Assembly (NCBI GenBank): GCA_963781345.1
Contig: CAWAFQ010000010.1
Location: 1 to 63,448, forward strand
From: JBBRHQ01 sp963781345
GTDB taxonomy: Bacteria > Actinomycetota > Thermoleophilia > Solirubrobacterales > 70-9
Direction of reading: 5' to 3'
Length of the DNA stretch: 63,448 nt
Part shown: positions 8,076 through 18,208 of the stretch, piece after piece
How the letters are laid out: each line of letters opens with the position of its first letter
Numbering within the stretch: position 1 is the stretch's first letter
Translations under genes and position numbers: made by a program
The notes under the pieces: generated by a model
Database searches by the model: none
What the model was told of the DNA's origin: nothing
What the model saw: the letters and a program-made list of their open reading frames with translations, nothing else

Positions 8076-9850
8076 TTGCAGCTCCCCCGCTCACGCAGGC
8101 GCAGATCGCTGACGGCAGCGGCGACCCGCCTGACGCCGGACACGAGCCACTACTCGCGCCGCCTCGCGATGCCGTGGCAGAACCGGGCGCTCTACTACAC
8201 CGACGCGATCGGTGAGCTGCACTACGCCTCCCAGTTCTACGCCCGGATGCTGCAACGGCTACGGATTTTCCCTGCAAATCTGCAGAGAAGACGGCCAGGT
8301 CGAGGAGATCAAGACGGGGCCGCCGCTCGAGATCCTGAACCGGGTACAGGACCCAGGCGGGGGGCGCACGGCACTGCTCGGAATGTACGGCAAGCTGATG
8401 TTCATCACCGGGGAGGGCTACCTGTTCGGGCGCGGGATCGGCGAGGGGAAGGAAAAGCTGGTCGTTCGTCTGGCGCGAGGAGCTGCGCTTCGACGACTAC
8501 GGCAAGGTGACCCACATCCTCGCGCCCTCGATCCCCTACGAAGACTTCACGCTCACAGACGACGCCAACTTCGAGCCGATCCCGGACGGCTCCGCGGAGG
8601 CGTACCGCTTCTGGATGCCGCACCCGCGCTTCAGCGCCTGGCCCGACTCGCCGATGCACGCCGTCCTGGAGGAGTCCGAGGAGCTGCTCGTCCTCTCCCG
8701 CTCGGTGCTCGCGACCGCCACCTCGCGACTCGTGCGGGCACCGCTGCTCTGCATCCCCGAGGAGATCGCGCCGCCCTCACCGGAGCCGCTCGGCGACGAG
8801 GACCCGCTCAACGACCCCTTCCTGCGCGACTTCACAGCCCATCTGGAGCGGGCGATCGAAGACCCGGCGCTCGCCTCCTCGCTCGCCCCCTACGTGCTCT
8901 ACGCGCAGGCCGAGTGGATCGACAAGATCAAGCCGATCACGCTCCACAACACCGACACCGACTATCTGGAGCGCGACCTCCGCACCGAGTGCATCCGGCG
9001 GATCGCCCGCGGCCTCGACCTCCCGCCCGAGGTCGTGGAAGGGATGAGCGACGCGAACCACTGGGCCGCCTGGTGGATCTCGGACGACATGTGGCGCTCC
9101 CACGGGGCACCCGTCGCGGAGCAGTTCTGCGACGACATGAGCGAGGCGTACCTGCGCCCCGCCCTGCGCGACGAGGAGTACGAGGGCTGGGAGAACATCG
9201 TCGTCGCCTACGACGCCTCCGCGGTCGTCGTCAACCCCGACCGCTCCAAGGACGCCGACCAGGCGTTCGACCGGGGCGCGATCGGCTACTCGGCCTACCG
9301 GCAGGCCAAGAACTTCAAGGAAGAGGACGCCCAGTCGGAGGAGGAGCACAACGAGTACCTGATCGTGAAGAAGGTGGCGGGGCTGACGGTGGACGAGGAA
9401 GGCAACGTCGTTCCCGGCGAGGCCGTGAACCCCGGCGACGAACCCGGCACCCCTGACGGCGAGCCGGGCGATGTCTCGGAGTCCACCGGCCTCCCGGCCT
9501 CGGCCCTGATGTTGCAGGGGGCAGCCGAGATGGCGCTCGTCCGCTGTCGCGAGCTGGCCGGGACACGGCTTCGCTCCTACCGGACGAAGTGCCCCCACTG
9601 CCTCGACGAGGTGCAGGACGTGCCGACCGCCCTCGTCGCCTCGACGCTCGGCAGGATGGGCCTGGAGCCGCTCGGAGCACCGGAGCCGCGCGCGCTCGTC
9701 GCCGGAGGCACCGAGGCGCTGCGCGAGATCCTGATCTCCTGGCACTACACCCCGACCGAGGCGACGACGATCTGCGAGCTGCTGGAGATCCACGCCGCCC
9801 GGACGCTGTTCCAGACGAGGCCGCAGGTGCCCGAGGGGCTGGCGGCGTGA
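8076..9850 (+). CDS. Portal protein
   Basis: About 590 residues. TTG 8076 begins a basic stretch (PRSRRRRSLTAAATRL), then ALYYTDAIGELHYASQFYAR. Frame shifts near 8275 and 8460 interrupt it, and the remainder to TGA 9848-9850 is open. Diagnostic parts are IKPITLHNTDTDYLERDLRT, RIARGLDLPPEVVEGM, NHWAAWWISDDMWRSHG and YLRPALR, the pattern of actinophage portal proteins. The portal dodecamer forms the DNA entry and exit vertex of the capsid. The C-terminal third has acidic linkers and a CPHC pair. The next gene overlaps by GTGA, as expected for a portal-MuF pair. Confidence 0.85.
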
Positions 9851-10628
9851 CCTTCGAAGAGCTGAACGCCCTCGTCGAGGACGCCTACGCAGCCGCCTTC
9901 GCCTTCGAGGAGCAACTGACCCGCGTCTACCTCGTCGCCTTCGACCGGGCCGCCCGCCAGGCCGAGCGCGAGTTCCGCGCCAACGTGGTCACCGTCACCG
10001 CGGCGGGCTTCGTGCCGCCGCCGACCGACAGCCTGACGAGCGGGATGACCGAGGAAGAGGAGGCGCAGGCCGACCGTGTCCGCGAGCACGCCGCCGAGGC
10101 GGTCGCCGCCGTCCTGATCGCCCTCGGCCTGACCGTCGATCGCCGTCTCATTCATGGCCGCGATCGCCGCCAGCGCGGCTCCTCGAACTTCGAGGCCAGG
10201 AGCTGCTGTACGTGCTCCGCACAGACGGTCGAGCGCGGCCTGGAGGAAGGCTGGACGGCCGACGAGACGGCGCTCGCGATCCGCGATGCCTTCTCGGGTG
10301 TCTCCCCTACGACGGCCCAGATGCTCGCCCAGACCGAGCTGACGACGCTCGTCAACGAACGCTCGCTCCAGGCGGCGATGAAGCAGTCGGAAGGGGTCAG
10401 CGAAGCCGCTCTACAAGGTCTGGCAGCACGATGCACGACCCTCGCGTGCGTCCCGCCCACGCCAGCGTGGAGGGCCAGACGGTGCCGGTGGCGCAGCCCT
10501 TCAACGTCGGCGGCTTCAAGATGATGTACCCGGGTGACCCCTCGGCTCCGATGAGCCTCGTCGCCCGCTGCCGCTGCCGGATGACCTACACGAACTCCCT
10601 TACCGCGTCCGCACAGGAGGATACGCTC
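9847..10628 (+). CDS. MuF-like minor capsid protein
   Basis: GTG 9847 begins TFEELNALVEDAYAAAFAFE. Frame shifts lie near 10160 and 10405. The C-terminal MuF signature is clear: a tryptophan-containing segment before VRPAHASVEGQTVPVAQPF, then NVGGFKMMYPGDPSAP and VARCRCRMTYT, matching the HASVDGQ...F...YPGDP...CRC pattern of phage Mu gpF-like proteins. These sit at the portal vertex inside the head. No stop separates it from the next gene in the final frame, so a MuF-protease fusion is possible; I end it before the ATG that has an AGGAGG site. Confidence 0.75.
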
Positions 10629-11933
10629 ATGTCTATGACCGATACCGCCAACATCGCCGACCCCCTAGCTGCCGCGATCACGGTCACGATCACGCGGCGA
10701 CGAGGTCGAGGAAACCGCCGCCGAGCCGGTCGGCCCCTGGAGGGCGCTGCTCGCGATCGAGGGCCAGCAGACCGAGGACGGCCGGATCATCGACGTGGGC
10801 GCGCTCTCCTGGCGCGACCTGCCGCTGTCGTTGATGGCGATGGACGAGACGGGGCCGGGCGGCCATGAGGGCGCTCAGGTTGCCGGGCGGATCGACGCGA
10901 TCGAGCGCCAGGGGGCCGAAATCTGGGGTACCGGCGTCTTCTCGGAGGAGGAGTTCGGCCAGAGGATCGGCCGCCTCGTCGGCGAGCAGACGCTGCGCGG
11001 CAACTCCGTCGATCTGGCCGTGTTGGCCTACGAGTACCGCAACGCCGAGACGGGCGAGCGCTCTGACCGACGAGGAGCTGATGGACGCCTTCTTCGGCGA
11101 GAACGACATCCAGATCCTTTTCGCCGTCACCGACGGCGTCATCATGGCCTCCACGGTCTGCCCGACACCGGCAATCGCTGGGGCAGAGATCATGCTCGCG
11201 TCGGGGGTGATGATGATGACCTTCAGCTTCGTGCAGGAGCCGGGTGAGGTTCTCACCGCCGCTGGCGCGGGCATGGCCCCTCTGCATCCACCCCAAGCCT
11301 GGTTCGAGGATCCCGCACCTCGACCGCCCGACGCCGCTGACGGTGACGAAGGAGGGCCAGGTCTACGGCCACGCGGCGCTCTGGAATAGCTGCCACATCG
11401 GCGAGCCGTCCGGCCCCGGCATCTGTGTGCCGCCGCCGCGGAGCGGAATGAGCTACGAGATTTTCCATCACGGTGCCGTCGAGACGGCCGAGGGGATCGA
11501 CATCCCTTGCGGCCAGATCACGATGTCCACCTTCCACGCCGGGCGTGACCTCGGCTGGAAGGCGACCCTGGAGCACTACGAGAACTCCGGCTGCGCCGTC
11601 GCCGACGTGGTCGCTGGCGAGGATCGGTTCGGGATCTGGGTCTCAGGGGGTCTACGTCCCGACCTTCCCGCCGAGCGCGTTCGCGAGATGAAGGCCGGTG
11701 CCCTCTCGGGCGACTGGCGCGACGTGCTCGGACGGGGGCTGGAGTTCCTGGCTGCGTTGGTCGTCAACATCCCCGGCTTCCCGATCCCACGTCCCGAGGC
11801 TCGGATCGTCGCCTCGGCCACGGGCGAGGAGCAGGTGCTGGCGCTCGTCGCTGCCGGGATGGTGACCGAAGAGGACGAAGAGGGGATGTCGCGTCGCGAC
11901 TACCTGCGCAAGGTCGCCGTTCTGACCCGGTAA
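10629..11933 (+). CDS. Capsid maturation protease
   Basis: ATG 10629 lies nine bases after AGGAGG. After a shift near 10695 the sequence gives WRALLAIEGQQTEDGRIID, GALSWRDLPLSLMAMDET and GAQVAGRIDAIER, the N-terminal pattern of actinophage head proteases. Further shifts near 11060 and 11265 precede HAALWNSCHIGEPSGPGICV, CGQITMSTFHAGRD, AVADVVAGEDRFGIWVSG and LSGDWRD. The length of about 434 residues suits protease plus a C-terminal domain. It cleaves scaffold and capsid precursors during head maturation. It ends just before a strong terminator. Confidence 0.8.
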
Positions 11934-11938
11934 GGGAC

Positions 11939-11983
11939 GACGGCCACCGTGCTTCGGGGGAGGCACAGGCGGCCGTCGCTTTT
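11939..11983 (+). terminator. Rho-independent terminator after the protease gene
   Basis: GACGGCC (11939-11945) pairs with GGCCGTC (11971-11977), with an inner GTGC/GCAC stem, followed by GCTTTT. It begins six bases after the protease stop. Confidence 0.75.
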
Positions 11984-11998
11984 GCCATGCGGCCTCAC

Positions 11999-12007
11999 AA
12001 CTATAGC
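11999..12007 (+). promoter_or_regulatory. CTATAG promoter-like element
   Basis: The reverse complement is exactly the recurring GCTATAGTT. Because CTATAG is palindromic, the forward strand also offers TATAGC (12002-12007) with six bases to ATG 12014, the same spacing as the other copies. A forward role is preferred because a gene starts there. Confidence 0.45.
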
Positions 12008-12013
12008 GCCTAA

Positions 12014-12682
12014 ATGAGCGTCCGTGTCGCATGTCGGGTTCAGTCGCACCCATCCCGGCGGGACACACGGGAGCGTCTTTTGCCTGCTCTCGCCGGGATG
12101 CCGGTCGAGATCATCGAGACGGACTTCGATCCGCCGAACCCCTGGTACGGCTACCTGGAGTGCCTCCGCGACCCGCCCGACTGCACCCACTTGCTGATCG
12201 TGCAGGATGACACAGTCGCTTGCAGGAACCTCGCCCCCGCTCTGGTCAAGATCGCGACCGTCGAGCCTGACGTGCCGATCTGCCTCTACCTGGGGATGCT
12301 GCCGCCTCAGAAGACCGAGGCGCTGCGGGCCGCCATCCTGCACAAGACGTTCGTCGATCTGATCGCCACCTCCTCGGCCTTCCTCCCGATCGTGGCCGTG
12401 CTCTGGCCGATCGAGAAGGCGCGTCACTTCTACGCCTGGGGCAGCGACCCGAACCGGCTCCGGCAGCGCAACGGCAAGGTGTTCGTCGATCGCTCCGACG
12501 ACGCGATGGGGGGCCGCTGGTGGCGCTCGACGGTGCAGCGCGTCGTCGCCACGATCCCGTCCCTGGTCGAGCATCCCGACGACGTGATCTCCACGATCGC
12601 TCGCGAGAACTGCGGCCGAACGGCGCTGTTCTGGCACGGCGAGGATTTCGACGCGCTTTCGGTCGACTGGGCCTCCGGGTAG
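12014..12682 (+). CDS. Glycosyltransferase-like protein
   Basis: This is an intact frame of 222 residues. It begins VRVACRVQSHPSRRDTRERL, has TDFDPPNPWYGYLECL and then LLIVQDDTVACRNLAPAL with the acidic QDDT site near residue 62, and a later hydrophobic strand SSAFLPIVAVLWP. The arrangement resembles GT-A enzymes with a QDD motif (also seen in the disrupted protein at 4417). It stands alone between the protease and capsid blocks, with its own leaderless promoter-like element. Confidence 0.6.
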   Translation: MSVRVACRVQSHPSRRDTRERLLPALAGMPVEIIETDFDPPNPWYGYLECLRDPPDCTHLLIVQDDTVACRNLAPALVKIATVEPDVPICLYLGMLPPQKTEALRAAILHKTFVDLIATSSAFLPIVAVLWPIEKARHFYAWGSDPNRLRQRNGKVFVDRSDDAMGGRWWRSTVQRVVATIPSLVEHPDDVISTIARENCGRTALFWHGEDFDALSVDWASG

Positions 12683-13183
12683 CCACGGTAATCGCCGCCG
12701 GGTGGTTTTCGAGCCCGCGATCCGTCAGAGCAGGGGTTTGATCTTTGCTGGGGGCGAGCGTTCTGCCCCCTACCCCACCGAAGTTGAGCGACGGCGACGA
12801 ATGGAACGGGGCGGGTCGGTCTCACGTCGGCCCTCAGCCGCTCGGCTGGGCTACCCGCGCGGCCGGGCTGCTGGCCGCTTGCGAGCGTAGGCTGCCGCGA
12901 CGGCTACCGCGAGCGCCTCTCGACGGCTTCCTTGTGGGTGCGGCTTCCGCGGCCTTCGTGAGGCCGGGCATCCCGCCTCTGCGCCAGCTTAATGCGGGAT
13001 GCAGTTCGACGAGCTCCTCGCGGCTCGCGCTCTCGGGCATGCGGTGACGACGAAGGGCCGAGCCGATCTCGCAACTCGATGTGCCGATCTTGCAAAGCGT
13101 GCTCCCTGTTCGACTATCAGCCGACGGGATTGATACGCTTCACCCGTCGTTCTCTAGGCGGTGACGACAGTAGGGCATCGAGG
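12683..13183. other. Largely non-coding 500-bp interval
   Basis: No convincing gene of normal size. Several overlapping frames are open because of the high GC content, but none has a good start or a familiar protein. One small frame at 12999-13133 is listed separately. The interval separates the rightward glycosyltransferase gene from the leftward cassette. Confidence 0.4.
12999..13133 (+). CDS. Possible 44-residue protein
   Basis: ATG 12999 opens MQFDELLAARALGHAVTTKG and ends STISRRD. The sequence is helical and charged, which is better than random for this GC content, but the ribosome site is weak and no homologue is recognised. Confidence 0.25.
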   Translation: MQFDELLAARALGHAVTTKGRADLATRCADLAKRAPCSTISRRD

Positions 13184-13212
13184 CGGCCCCCGCAAGGGGG
13201 TCGTCTTCATTT
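13184..13212 (+). terminator. Terminator-like hairpin, rightward
   Basis: CGGCCCCC-GCAA-GGGGGTCG (13184-13203) is followed by TCTTCATTT. It would close transcription coming from the left. Confidence 0.5.
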
Positions 13213-13218
13213 CGGCCG

Positions 13219-13247
13219 CAAAATGCGAACGGCCCCTTTCGGGGCCG
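13219..13247 (-). terminator. Terminator of the leftward cassette
   Basis: GGCCCC-TTTC-GGGGCC at 13231-13246. On the minus strand the hairpin is followed by GTTCGCATTTTGC, a short U-run, directly downstream of the last leftward gene. Confidence 0.55.
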
Positions 13248-13273
13248 CTCGGTTCATCGCCTGGTTGCGACGG

Positions 13274-13594
13274 TCAGATGGGCGAGCACTCGTCGCAGAC
13301 GATCACGCCGCCCATGAGCACGCCGCCCCAACTGTCGATGATGTGGTCGTCCTTGTAGGCGAACACCACCCGTGGGATCACGTGGCTGCACTCGGGACAG
13401 ACCTCGTCTTCGAGGATCTTGGCGTAGTCGGGCTTATGGCGACCGACGCGATCCGCCCACTCTCGGAATGAGAGTGAACGGGTGTGCGTCCAGTCGATCC
13501 CGTCGAACGGGATCTTGCCAGCGAGCACGGCCTCCTCTATCACCTCCACGAGTAGGTGGCCTTCTTCGATCGGGGTGAGATCCTCTTGGCCCAT
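13274..13594 (-). CDS. Hypothetical protein with C-terminal zinc ribbon
   Basis: 106 residues, last gene of a leftward cassette. The C-terminus carries EVCPECSHVIPRV and, 30 residues on, VIVCDECSP, a two-CxxC zinc ribbon. The N-terminal part is acidic and helical. Function unknown. The TAA-type boundary touches the upstream gene, so the two are probably cotranslated. Confidence 0.6.
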   Translation of the reverse strand: MGQEDLTPIEEGHLLVEVIEEAVLAGKIPFDGIDWTHTRSLSFREWADRVGRHKPDYAKILEDEVCPECSHVIPRVVFAYKDDHIIDSWGGVLMGGVIVCDECSPI

Positions 13595-14023
13595 TTAGAT
13601 GGCGTGGATCATCGAGTCGATGAACGCGACCGTGCCTCCTGCCTGGGCGGAAATCGACTTGGCGATCCGCCGCTCGGTCTGGGTCATCGCGACGACAGGC
13701 GAGGCGATGGCGTGATCGAGCACGGTCTGCGTCGTCTGCATCCGCGTCATCAGATACTGGAGATTCCAGAGTAGGTTGACCCGGACGATTCCGAAGGTGT
13801 CACGGAAGCCCCAGCTTGGGCTGCCGTTATCCCAGACGAAAAGGAACGGGTTGTCAGAGGTCGAGGTGTTGGCCTCGATCCAGTCGATGCCCCGCTCGAT
13901 GTTGTAGACGCTGCCGAGCGTCTTCCACTTGCGCAGCATCTGCTGCTTGGTCAGCGGCTTGTGGTTCGCCATCTTACGGGCGAGGTACTGTCCGTAATGC
14001 TGGCCTCGGGATGGCTTGCTCAT
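13595..14023 (-). CDS. Hypothetical protein of the leftward cassette
   Basis: 142 residues. The start at 14023 has AAAGGA about nine bases upstream on the minus strand. The N-terminus is basic (SKPSRGQHYGQYLARKMANH), the middle has FLFVWDNGSPSWGFRD and the C-terminus is helical. No family is recognised. It belongs to the five-gene block read against the capsid genes. Confidence 0.55.
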   Translation of the reverse strand: MSKPSRGQHYGQYLARKMANHKPLTKQQMLRKWKTLGSVYNIERGIDWIEANTSTSDNPFLFVWDNGSPSWGFRDTFGIVRVNLLWNLQYLMTRMQTTQTVLDHAIASPVVAMTQTERRIAKSISAQAGGTVAFIDSMIHAI

Positions 14024-14089
14024 GTGTGCTTGTCCTTTCGGGACGGGGGGCGGGGGACGGTCCTTGGAAGACCTCCCCCGCTCTGGGGT

Positions 14090-14917
14090 CTACTGCTGTG
14101 CGGCGAGGAAGTTCTCCAGATCGCGGATCAGCTCCTCGACCGCCTCTGGATCGTCTGCCTCGACGAGGTCGGACAGGATCCCGAGCGTTTCGCGCATCAG
14201 GTTGATGCACTCCTTGATGAGCGGCGAGTCCGAGTCCTCTTTCGCGAGGTCACGGATCTCGGAGAGGACGCCGATCAGGGTGAGGACGACAGTCATCTCC
14301 CTGAGCGACTTGTTCTTCTTCGCCTTCTTGGTCTTGCCCCTGGAACCGGCGATCTTGGTCGTGGCGTGGAAGACGTGATCGACTGCCTCCTCGTCCTCGT
14401 CCAGAGCCTCGATCACCTCGGGGGTGTCGAGGAGTTCGGCCACGAGTGAAGCCTTCTCCTTGGCCGGGAGTTTCGCGACCGTGGACTTGGCCTCCTTTTT
14501 TGTGGGGGTGCGGCCCGAGCCGCCGTTGTGCCCCCCACTGATCGGCGTGTAGAACTCCGACCACGCCTCGGCTGCGGGTAGCTCGACCTCGCTGCCGGAC
14601 GTGAGGTCAGCGGCAGCCGGGACGAGTCCCGCTTCTGCCGCCTTCTCCCAGGCGGTGAGGTAGGCGAGGACACGGTCTACCGAGATCCGATCCCGGTTCG
14701 GCTTGTCCTTCGTCCCCTTCGGGATGCCGACGTTGGCCTGCTCGGCGAAGGCCGTGGCACTGATCTTCGTTGAGTATCGTGGCGACGATACTCCCTTCCG
14801 ACCACGGCCACCAACGCCTTGCTCGACGTTCCGGGCGACGAGGAGGCCGAGCCTCCAGCCTCCCTGCCTGACGTGACGCCCGAACTCCTCGGCGTCCTGC
14901 TTGATCGTGTCGTTCAT
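14090..14917 (-). CDS. Putative helix-turn-helix DNA-binding protein
   Basis: 275 residues from ATG 14917, chosen because AGGAAGGG precedes it and the ATG overlaps the upstream TGA. Residues 1-100 contain FGRHVRQGGWRLGLLVARNV and, after a basic loop, KISATAFAEQANVGIPKGTK then DRVLAYLTAWEKAAEAGLVP, resembling a helix-turn-helix region of actinobacterial plasmid/phage regulators (resemblance only). A Lys-rich linker (GKTKKAKKNK) precedes a helical C-terminus. It may control this cassette. Confidence 0.5.
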   Translation of the reverse strand: MNDTIKQDAEEFGRHVRQGGWRLGLLVARNVEQGVGGRGRKGVSSPRYSTKISATAFAEQANVGIPKGTKDKPNRDRISVDRVLAYLTAWEKAAEAGLVPAAADLTSGSEVELPAAEAWSEFYTPISGGHNGGSGRTPTKKEAKSTVAKLPAKEKASLVAELLDTPEVIEALDEDEEAVDHVFHATTKIAGSRGKTKKAKKNKSLREMTVVLTLIGVLSEIRDLAKEDSDSPLIKECINLMRETLGILSDLVEADDPEAVEELIRDLENFLAAQQ

Positions 14918-15109
14918 GCGTTCCCTTCCTGTTCGTACTCGGTGATGGACTTCTGTCTGACGAGCGAGATCCGGCCGGTGAACTTCATGGCCCGGATCTC
15001 CTTCACCGCCGCCTCGGGTGAGGGTGTGGTGAGTTCGTAGCCTGACCCAGCGCCCATGAATGATCTCCATGAACGCCACGTACTCGACGCTGCGCTCAGG
15101 CCGCGGCAT
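14914..15109 (-). CDS. Small hypothetical protein, one frame shift
   Basis: ATG 15109 gives MPRPERSVEYVAFMEIIHG, then a shift near 15050 leads to SGYELTTPSPEAAVKEIRAM and KFTGRISLVRQKSITEYEQE, ending in a TGA that overlaps the next gene. About 65 residues with alternating strands and a helix. Function unknown. Confidence 0.45.
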
Positions 15110-15380
15110 ATGCGGCTCCGTCGAAACGGTTTTCGATCTCGACGCAGGCCGGGCACTCCTTGACGATCACCGGGCTGACCCGGTCGTTGCCGTGCCTCCA
15201 AGCGGATGAGCGGTAGATCAGTTCGTTGCTCGGATCGTCGGGAGTCTGGCCGCAGCGGTCGCACATGTCCATGTCGTCTGCCTTCAGGAACGGGTGCGTT
15301 TCGAGCGTGACCGTCTCTAGCTTCCCTGCGAGCAGGGCGTCGAGAAATCGGTCGTTCAGCCCCTTCGACTCTTCCTTCAT
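15096..15380 (-). CDS. Small zinc-ribbon protein, first gene of the leftward cassette
   Basis: 94 residues; ATG 15380 has a strong GGAGGTG on the minus strand. MDMCDRCGQTPDDPS and, 30 residues later, VKECPACVEIEN form two CxxC knuckles. It overlaps the next gene by 14 bases. Its first position after a divergent intergenic region suggests it is made early from the cassette promoter. Confidence 0.6.
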   Translation of the reverse strand: MKEESKGLNDRFLDALLAGKLETVTLETHPFLKADDMDMCDRCGQTPDDPSNELIYRSSAWRHGNDRVSPVIVKECPACVEIENRFDGAAYAAA

Positions 15381-15596
15381 CTTCTTTCACCTCCTCCATG
15401 TTAGGTCGATTACTGGACAGACTACATGCAAGTCCGTTGAAGTGCAAGTGGCCGTTCGTCGTTCTACCCTTGCGGCGTCCGCAGTCTGCTGTAGCGTGAT
15501 TCGCAGCAACCGGGAGTCCGCAGGACGCCCGCTGTGAGCCGGGTCAGCATGACCTCTGGCGTGTCAGCTCCACACACGTCCCCATAGAGGAGAGTC
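15381..15596. promoter_or_regulatory. Divergent control region between leftward cassette and capsid gene
   Basis: 216 bp with lower GC than its surroundings. On the minus strand TTGCAC and TAGTCT are separated by 17 bases (about 15424-15452), a plausible promoter for the cassette. On the plus strand GAGGAG precedes the capsid ATG; no clear -10 was found. Confidence 0.35.
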
Positions 15597-17314
15597 ATGG
15601 ACCCCCTGTTCCCCGCGCTACCAGAGGATCTGAGCGCGCTTTCGGACGAGGCGCTCGCCGCCTCGATCGAGGAGCACCTGGCCGCGATGCGGCTGATCCG
15701 CGAGAACGACCCCGAGTTTCTCGGTGAGCTGACCGCCGCCGGTCATCATCGAGCAGGCGACGGCAGGCAAGGCCCAGCTCGCAGCTCTGCGGGCCGAGCA
15801 GGAGCTGCGCGTCACCGCCCAGGAGAACTTCAGCGAGGTCGTCAACGACTTGACCGCCGACGCCGCCGAGACGCTCGAAGAAGAGGGCGAGGGCGAGGAC
15901 GGCGACGATGACGACGCCGACGGCGAGGGCGAGGCCGAGACGGCGGAAGCCTCGGCCGAGGCAGAGACGCTCGAAGCCGAGGAGGAGGAGAAGGAGACGG
16001 TCACGGCTGCCGCGCTGCGCCGCCCGCCCGCTCCCTCGAAGGAGCGCAAGGGCCGCAAGCAGGAGCAGGAGGAGCCGCAGGGTGCGGTCCTGACCGCTTC
16101 CGGTGGCGTCCCGTCGCCGTTCCGGGTGGGTGACGAACTCGACCCGGCGGGCTTCACGAAGCTGATGATCGCCCAGGCCCGCAGGCTGGGGCCGCCGAAG
16201 AAGTCGCAGGGTGGCACCGAGGAGAAGTACCTGCTCGCCTCGGCTCGCTACAACTTCCCGCCCGAGCGGACGCTGACCTCGGATGTCGAGTCGAACGCCG
16301 CCAAGCTGCGGTCGCTGAAGAACACCGAGGGCGGCTCGCTTGTCGCCTCCGGCGGCATCTGTGCTCCGGCCGAGAACATCTACTCGATCCCGCAGTTCGC
16401 GGTCACCTCGCGGCCGGTGCGGGACGCGCTCATCAACTTCAGCGCCGACCGCGGTGCTGTCAACGTGCCGGTGCCGACGACGCTCGCCTCCGCGGCGAAC
16501 GCGATCACGGTCATCACCGAGGCGAACGACGCCCTCGGGGGCACCTTCGCGACCAAGTCCTGCCTCGACCAGACCTGCCTCGAATACGTCGAGACGGCGG
16601 TCACGATCATCAGCCACTGCCGCGAGTACGGCAACCTGAACGCCCGCTCCTGGCCGGAGAGCATCACCTTCGAGAACGAGCTGACGATGGCCGAGCACGC
16701 CCGCGTGGCCGAGGGATATCTGCTCGACCGGATCAAGGCGCTCTCGATCAACGTCACCACGGCCGACGTGTACTCGACCGTTCACGACCTGATCTACGGG
16801 ATCACCCGCACCGTCTCCTCGATCCGCTACATCCTCCGCTCCGGCGACAGCGTCCGCTTCCGGGCACTGCTCCCGAGCTGGGTGCCGGACATGATGGTCG
16901 TCGGACATCGCGGCGACGCAGTTCGACCGCTTCGTCTCGCGGGCCAGGGTCACCGAGATCCTCCGCATGGCGGGCGTCGAGCCGACGTTCTACCTCGACA
17001 CCCCGTCCACCGGCACGTCGCAGGCGTTCGCCGACGAGACGGCCGGGGCGATCGACGACTTCCCCGACGTGATCCAGTTCGCGGTCTTCGTCGAGGGTGC
17101 GTTCATCCACGTCGACGGCGGCTCGCTCGAACTGGGCCTCGTCCGTGACTCGACCCTGAACTCGACCAACGACTTCCAGATGTTCGGGGAGACGTTCGAG
17201 AACGTGGCACTTCTGGCACCGGCTCAGGCCGCCCGCTGGATCACCGCCACGGTCTGCCCGTCGGGCGAGTTCCCGGCTCTCGACCACGGCGCTCTCCTGC
17301 TAACGGATCGCTGA
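15597..17314 (+). CDS. Major capsid protein with N-terminal scaffold-like domain
   Basis: ATG 15597 follows GAGGAG. Residues 1-80 are helical (LSALSDEALAASIEEHLAAM), then comes a strongly acidic Glu/Ala/Asp stretch, like a delta/scaffold domain removed by the protease. The body has VASGGICAPAENIYSIPQFA, RPVRDALINFSADRGAVNVP and RSWPESITFENELTMAEHAR, typical of HK97-fold actinophage capsid proteins, then RVTEILRMAGVEPTFYLDTP. Shifts occur near 15748 and 16905. Total about 572 residues. It is the most abundant virion protein. Confidence 0.8.
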
Positions 17315-17329
17315 AGGGAGGCCGACCAG

Positions 17330-18181
17330 ATGAGCACGACACTAGGGCCGCCGGTCTACCTCGATGGGCCGCTGCCCGTCGCGCCACCGTTCGGCCTTCT
17401 CTCGACGGCCACCATCGTCCCCTCCGACGACCGCTTTGGCGTCGGGGGGGCGGTGTGGCCGTATCCGCCGGGCCTGCCGACATCCTGGGACGGTTGCTCG
17501 GCAGGCACGTTCCGTACCAAGGCGGACGGCGAAGGCTGGGAGCTGCCGATCTTCGCCGCCTTCACCGCTCTACCTGCCGATCACCTGCTCCTCGATCACG
17601 GCCGCACTCGCCGGCTTCGCCGATCGTGCTCGGGCGGCCTTCGCTGCCACCGAGAGCTTCGGCGGTAGCCCGCGAGCTGGCCCGAGGCTCGGCACTGCCG
17701 CTCAACCCGTTCCTGACCGACGCCAATCTGACGATCCTGACCGCCGGCGGCTGTCACCCCCGATGTCGGCCTCTCCTACCTGGAGCAGGCGATCGGGGCG
17801 ACAGGGCGGGCCGGGATGATCCACATGGATCCCGCCACCGCAGCCTCGATGAACGGCTCCGGCGGCTACGGCCTCGACCAGCGGCCAGCCTCGGGCGGGC
17901 CGCTGAAGACGACCGCGAACGGCACCCTCGTCGCGGTCGACGGCGGCTACATCGGGGCGAACCCGAGCCTCCACGCTCCGGCCGCAGCAGGCCAGTCGTG
18001 GGCGTTCGCGACCGGCCCCGTGCAGATCCGAAGAAGCGGCGACATCCTGATCGTCGCCGACGACATCGCTCAGTCGATGGATCGCTCATCCAACGAGGTC
18101 ACCTTCCGTGCCGAGCGGGACTACCTCGTCATCTGGGACACCGAGCTGCAAGCCGCGCGTCTCATCGACTGGACGCCCTAA
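17330..18181 (+). CDS. Putative head-associated structural protein, frame-disrupted
   Basis: ATG 17330 follows GGGAGG and starts MSTTLGPPVYLDGPLPVAPP then FGLLSTATIVPSDDRFGVGG. Coding continues through shifts near 17565, 17670 and 17755 and ends with ILIVADDIAQSMDRSSNEVT and RDYLVIWDTELQAARLIDWT. This gene type (about 280 residues immediately after the capsid gene) is common in actinophages and assumed structural, but its role is not established. Confidence 0.55.
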
Positions 18182-18208
18182 CGGGATTCCGTAAAGGAGG
18201 AATGAGAA

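Noticed and set aside
12745..13047. A 100-codon plus-strand frame
   Set aside because: Compositionally biased, without start signal or familiar features; only a smaller frame at 12999 is kept, with low confidence.
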